This document shows positions 4,542-5,608 of a DNA stretch of 5,608 nucleotides, piece by piece. A program made the position numbers and the translations under genes. The notes under the pieces are model-generated. The model saw only the letters and a program-made list of their open reading frames with translations, had not been told where the DNA came from and did not search any database. The stretch covers positions 1 to 5,608 of the forward strand of contig JAQGLD010000559.1 of the NCBI GenBank assembly GCA_028293055.1. The letters are read 5' to 3'. Numbering within the stretch: position 1 is the stretch's first letter; every line of letters begins with the position of its first letter. The DNA comes from Alphaproteobacteria bacterium. Lineage in GTDB: Bacteria > Pseudomonadota > Alphaproteobacteria > Sphingomonadales > Sphingomonadaceae.

Positions 4542-5608
4542 TCATGCTTCGCTCGAGGCCGGCCGGCCGCCACGCAAATGTCCGCGATGGACGAGGAGAT
4601 AGACGGGCAGGCCGGCGACGATCAGCGCGACACCGAGGACGAGCGGCTTCAACCCCGCGCCATAGACCGCCCAGGACGAATAGAGGAAGCCGAGGATACA
4701 GGCGGCGATCAACAGGGGCGATCGCGCCAGCCGGCCTTCCGCCTGCAGCTTCAGAGCGGCGACCGAGCAGGCGAGATAGGCGACCAGCGAGGCGATGGTG
4801 GAGACCAGGGCCATTTTCTCGATCAAGCCGATCACAGAACCCTGGTTGGCGAGCAGGAGCAGGGTGATGATCCCGCTCGACACCAACTGGGCACGCACCG
4901 GAGTGCCCGCCGGCGAGAGCTGGGCCAGCCAGCCCGGAAACACGCCGTCGGCCGCCATCGCGCGCGGCAGCTCGCCCTGCAGCAGGATCCAGCCGTTCAG
5001 GGCGCCGAGCGTGCTGATCGCGGCGAAGATGGCGACCAGCGAGGCCGGGCCGGAGCCCCAATGGCTGCCGATGAAATCGGCGAAGGGCGCATTCGAATGC
5101 ACCGCGACGGCGCGCGGAAGCAGCATTGCGACACCGGTACAGGCAAAGAGGTAGAGGATTCCTGTGAACAGGGTGCCGACCATGGTGGCCCGGGGGATGG
5201 TGCGGGCGGGGTCCTTGATATGCTCGGCGGGGATCGTCGCAGCCTCGAAGCCGACCATCGCCCAGAGGGTGAGCGCGGCGGTTGAAGCGATTGCGCCGAG
5301 GCCGATCGGGATCGGCGCGTCGGCGGGCGGTGCGGCTTCGTGGCCGGAGCCGATCAGGGCGATCAGCACCAGCGCCGCGGCGAGCGGCAACAGCTTCAGC
5401 AGAGTGGTGACGACCTGGATATCGACGGCCCCGCGCAGCGTCGCACAGCTGATCGTGGTCAGCATCCATACGAGCAGGATCGCGACGAGGCCCGGCGCAG
5501 CCGCGAGGCCCGGGAAGAAGTGGCTGAGATAGCTGACCGTGGTCAGTGAGATCGCCGAATTGGCGCTGAGGATCGAGACCCAGTAGCTCCAAGCGACCGC
5601 GAAGCTCG
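4542..5608 (-). CDS. AdiC-like APC-superfamily amino acid/amine permease (3' part, start off the right edge)
   Basis: 354 complete residues are visible, ending at TGA 4544-4542; the first two membrane segments and the start lie beyond 5608. Ten hydrophobic segments fit TM3-TM12 of the 12-TM APC fold. The frame continues in the window upstream of the first internal ATG (5465) and encodes TM3 with the family-typical YLS-x-FFP end. Against E. coli AdiC (from memory), Asn16 aligns with the substrate-site Asn101, Trp115 with Trp202, Glu121 in GFEA with the pH-linked Glu208, and Trp206 in NGW with the gate Trp293. The stretch AADGVFP followed by AGTPV (220-237) is also characteristic. It is an inner-membrane antiporter or symporter for amino acids or amines. 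Positions near AdiC 96-97 differ (Ser, Ile), so arginine/agmatine specificity should not be assumed. An 89-bp gap separates it from the downstream penicillin-binding protein gene on the same strand. Confidence 0.92.
   Translation of the reverse strand, partial: SFAVAWSYWVSILSANSAISLTTVSYLSHFFPGLAAAPGLVAILLVWMLTTISCATLRGAVDIQVVTTLLKLLPLAAALVLIALIGSGHEAAPPADAPIPIGLGAIASTAALTLWAMVGFEAATIPAEHIKDPARTIPRATMVGTLFTGILYLFACTGVAMLLPRAVAVHSNAPFADFIGSHWGSGPASLVAIFAAISTLGALNGWILLQGELPRAMAADGVFPGWLAQLSPAGTPVRAQLVSSGIITLLLLANQGSVIGLIEKMALVSTIASLVAYLACSVAALKLQAEGRLARSPLLIAACILGFLYSSWAVYGAGLKPLVLGVALIVAGLPVYLLVHRGHLRGGRPASSEA

Noticed and set aside
2087..4573. 828-codon open frame on the minus strand in another frame from the penicillin-binding protein gene
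   Set aside because: It covers the same DNA as a gene with all GT51 and transpeptidase motifs in order. Its own translation is Arg/Gly/Pro-rich with no recognisable domain. Long shadow frames are expected at this GC content.
2548..4602. 684-codon open frame on the plus strand, antisense to the penicillin-binding protein gene
   Set aside because: It mirrors the codon bias of the real gene on the opposite strand, is rich in Arg, Asp and Gly, and shows no motif, signal or ribosome site. It is a high-GC shadow.
4459..5592. 377-codon minus-strand open frame overlapping the permease gene
   Set aside because: Its translation is Arg/Pro-rich and soluble-looking. The alternative frame gives ten membrane helices with AdiC-like motifs, so this one is a shadow.
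1..5608. A previously undescribed defence, mobile or biosynthetic system
   Set aside because: Every gene belongs to a recognisable housekeeping or accessory family. I saw no transposase, integrase, toxin-antitoxin pair, repeat array, tRNA or shift in base composition that would mark an inserted island.

Overview
The window is GC-rich DNA (roughly two thirds G+C by eye) with tightly packed genes, strong G/C bias at third codon positions and GTG as well as ATG starts. The gene set is a secreted ankyrin protein, a SCO copper chaperone, a YcgN-type cysteine-cluster protein, a YgjP-like zinc metallopeptidase and a class A penicillin-binding protein. Together with the codon use this suggests an alphaproteobacterium, most likely a sphingomonad. 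That placement is inferred from memory of similar gene neighbourhoods, not from a search.

Layout: (1) 1-572, minus strand: 5' part of a secreted ankyrin-repeat protein that runs off the left edge. (2) 573-633: a 61-bp divergent gap. (3) 634-2355, plus strand: three overlapping genes (SCO lipoprotein, YcgN family, YgjP/DUF45 metallopeptidase) that read as one operon. (4) 2302-4452, minus strand: a class A penicillin-binding protein whose 3' end overlaps the metallopeptidase gene tail to tail by 54 bp. (5) 4453-4541: an 89-bp gap with a possible promoter and a small inverted repeat. (6) 4542-5608, minus strand: the C-terminal ten membrane segments of an AdiC-like APC-superfamily permease whose start lies beyond the right edge.

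How they fit: the plus-strand trio shares a metal or thiol theme (periplasmic copper delivery, a cysteine cluster, a zinc peptidase), but a joint pathway is only a hypothesis. The penicillin-binding protein builds peptidoglycan, and the permease moves amino acids or amines. Neither has an evident link to the trio.

No RNA genes, CRISPR arrays, insertion sequences, phage genes or attachment sites were seen. All coding space is explained by recognisable families. I did not find a convincing new multi-gene system. The points most worth a second look are the coding overlap with a hairpin at the convergent gene ends, the repetitive disordered tail of the penicillin-binding protein, its possibly leaderless start, and the overlapping trio.
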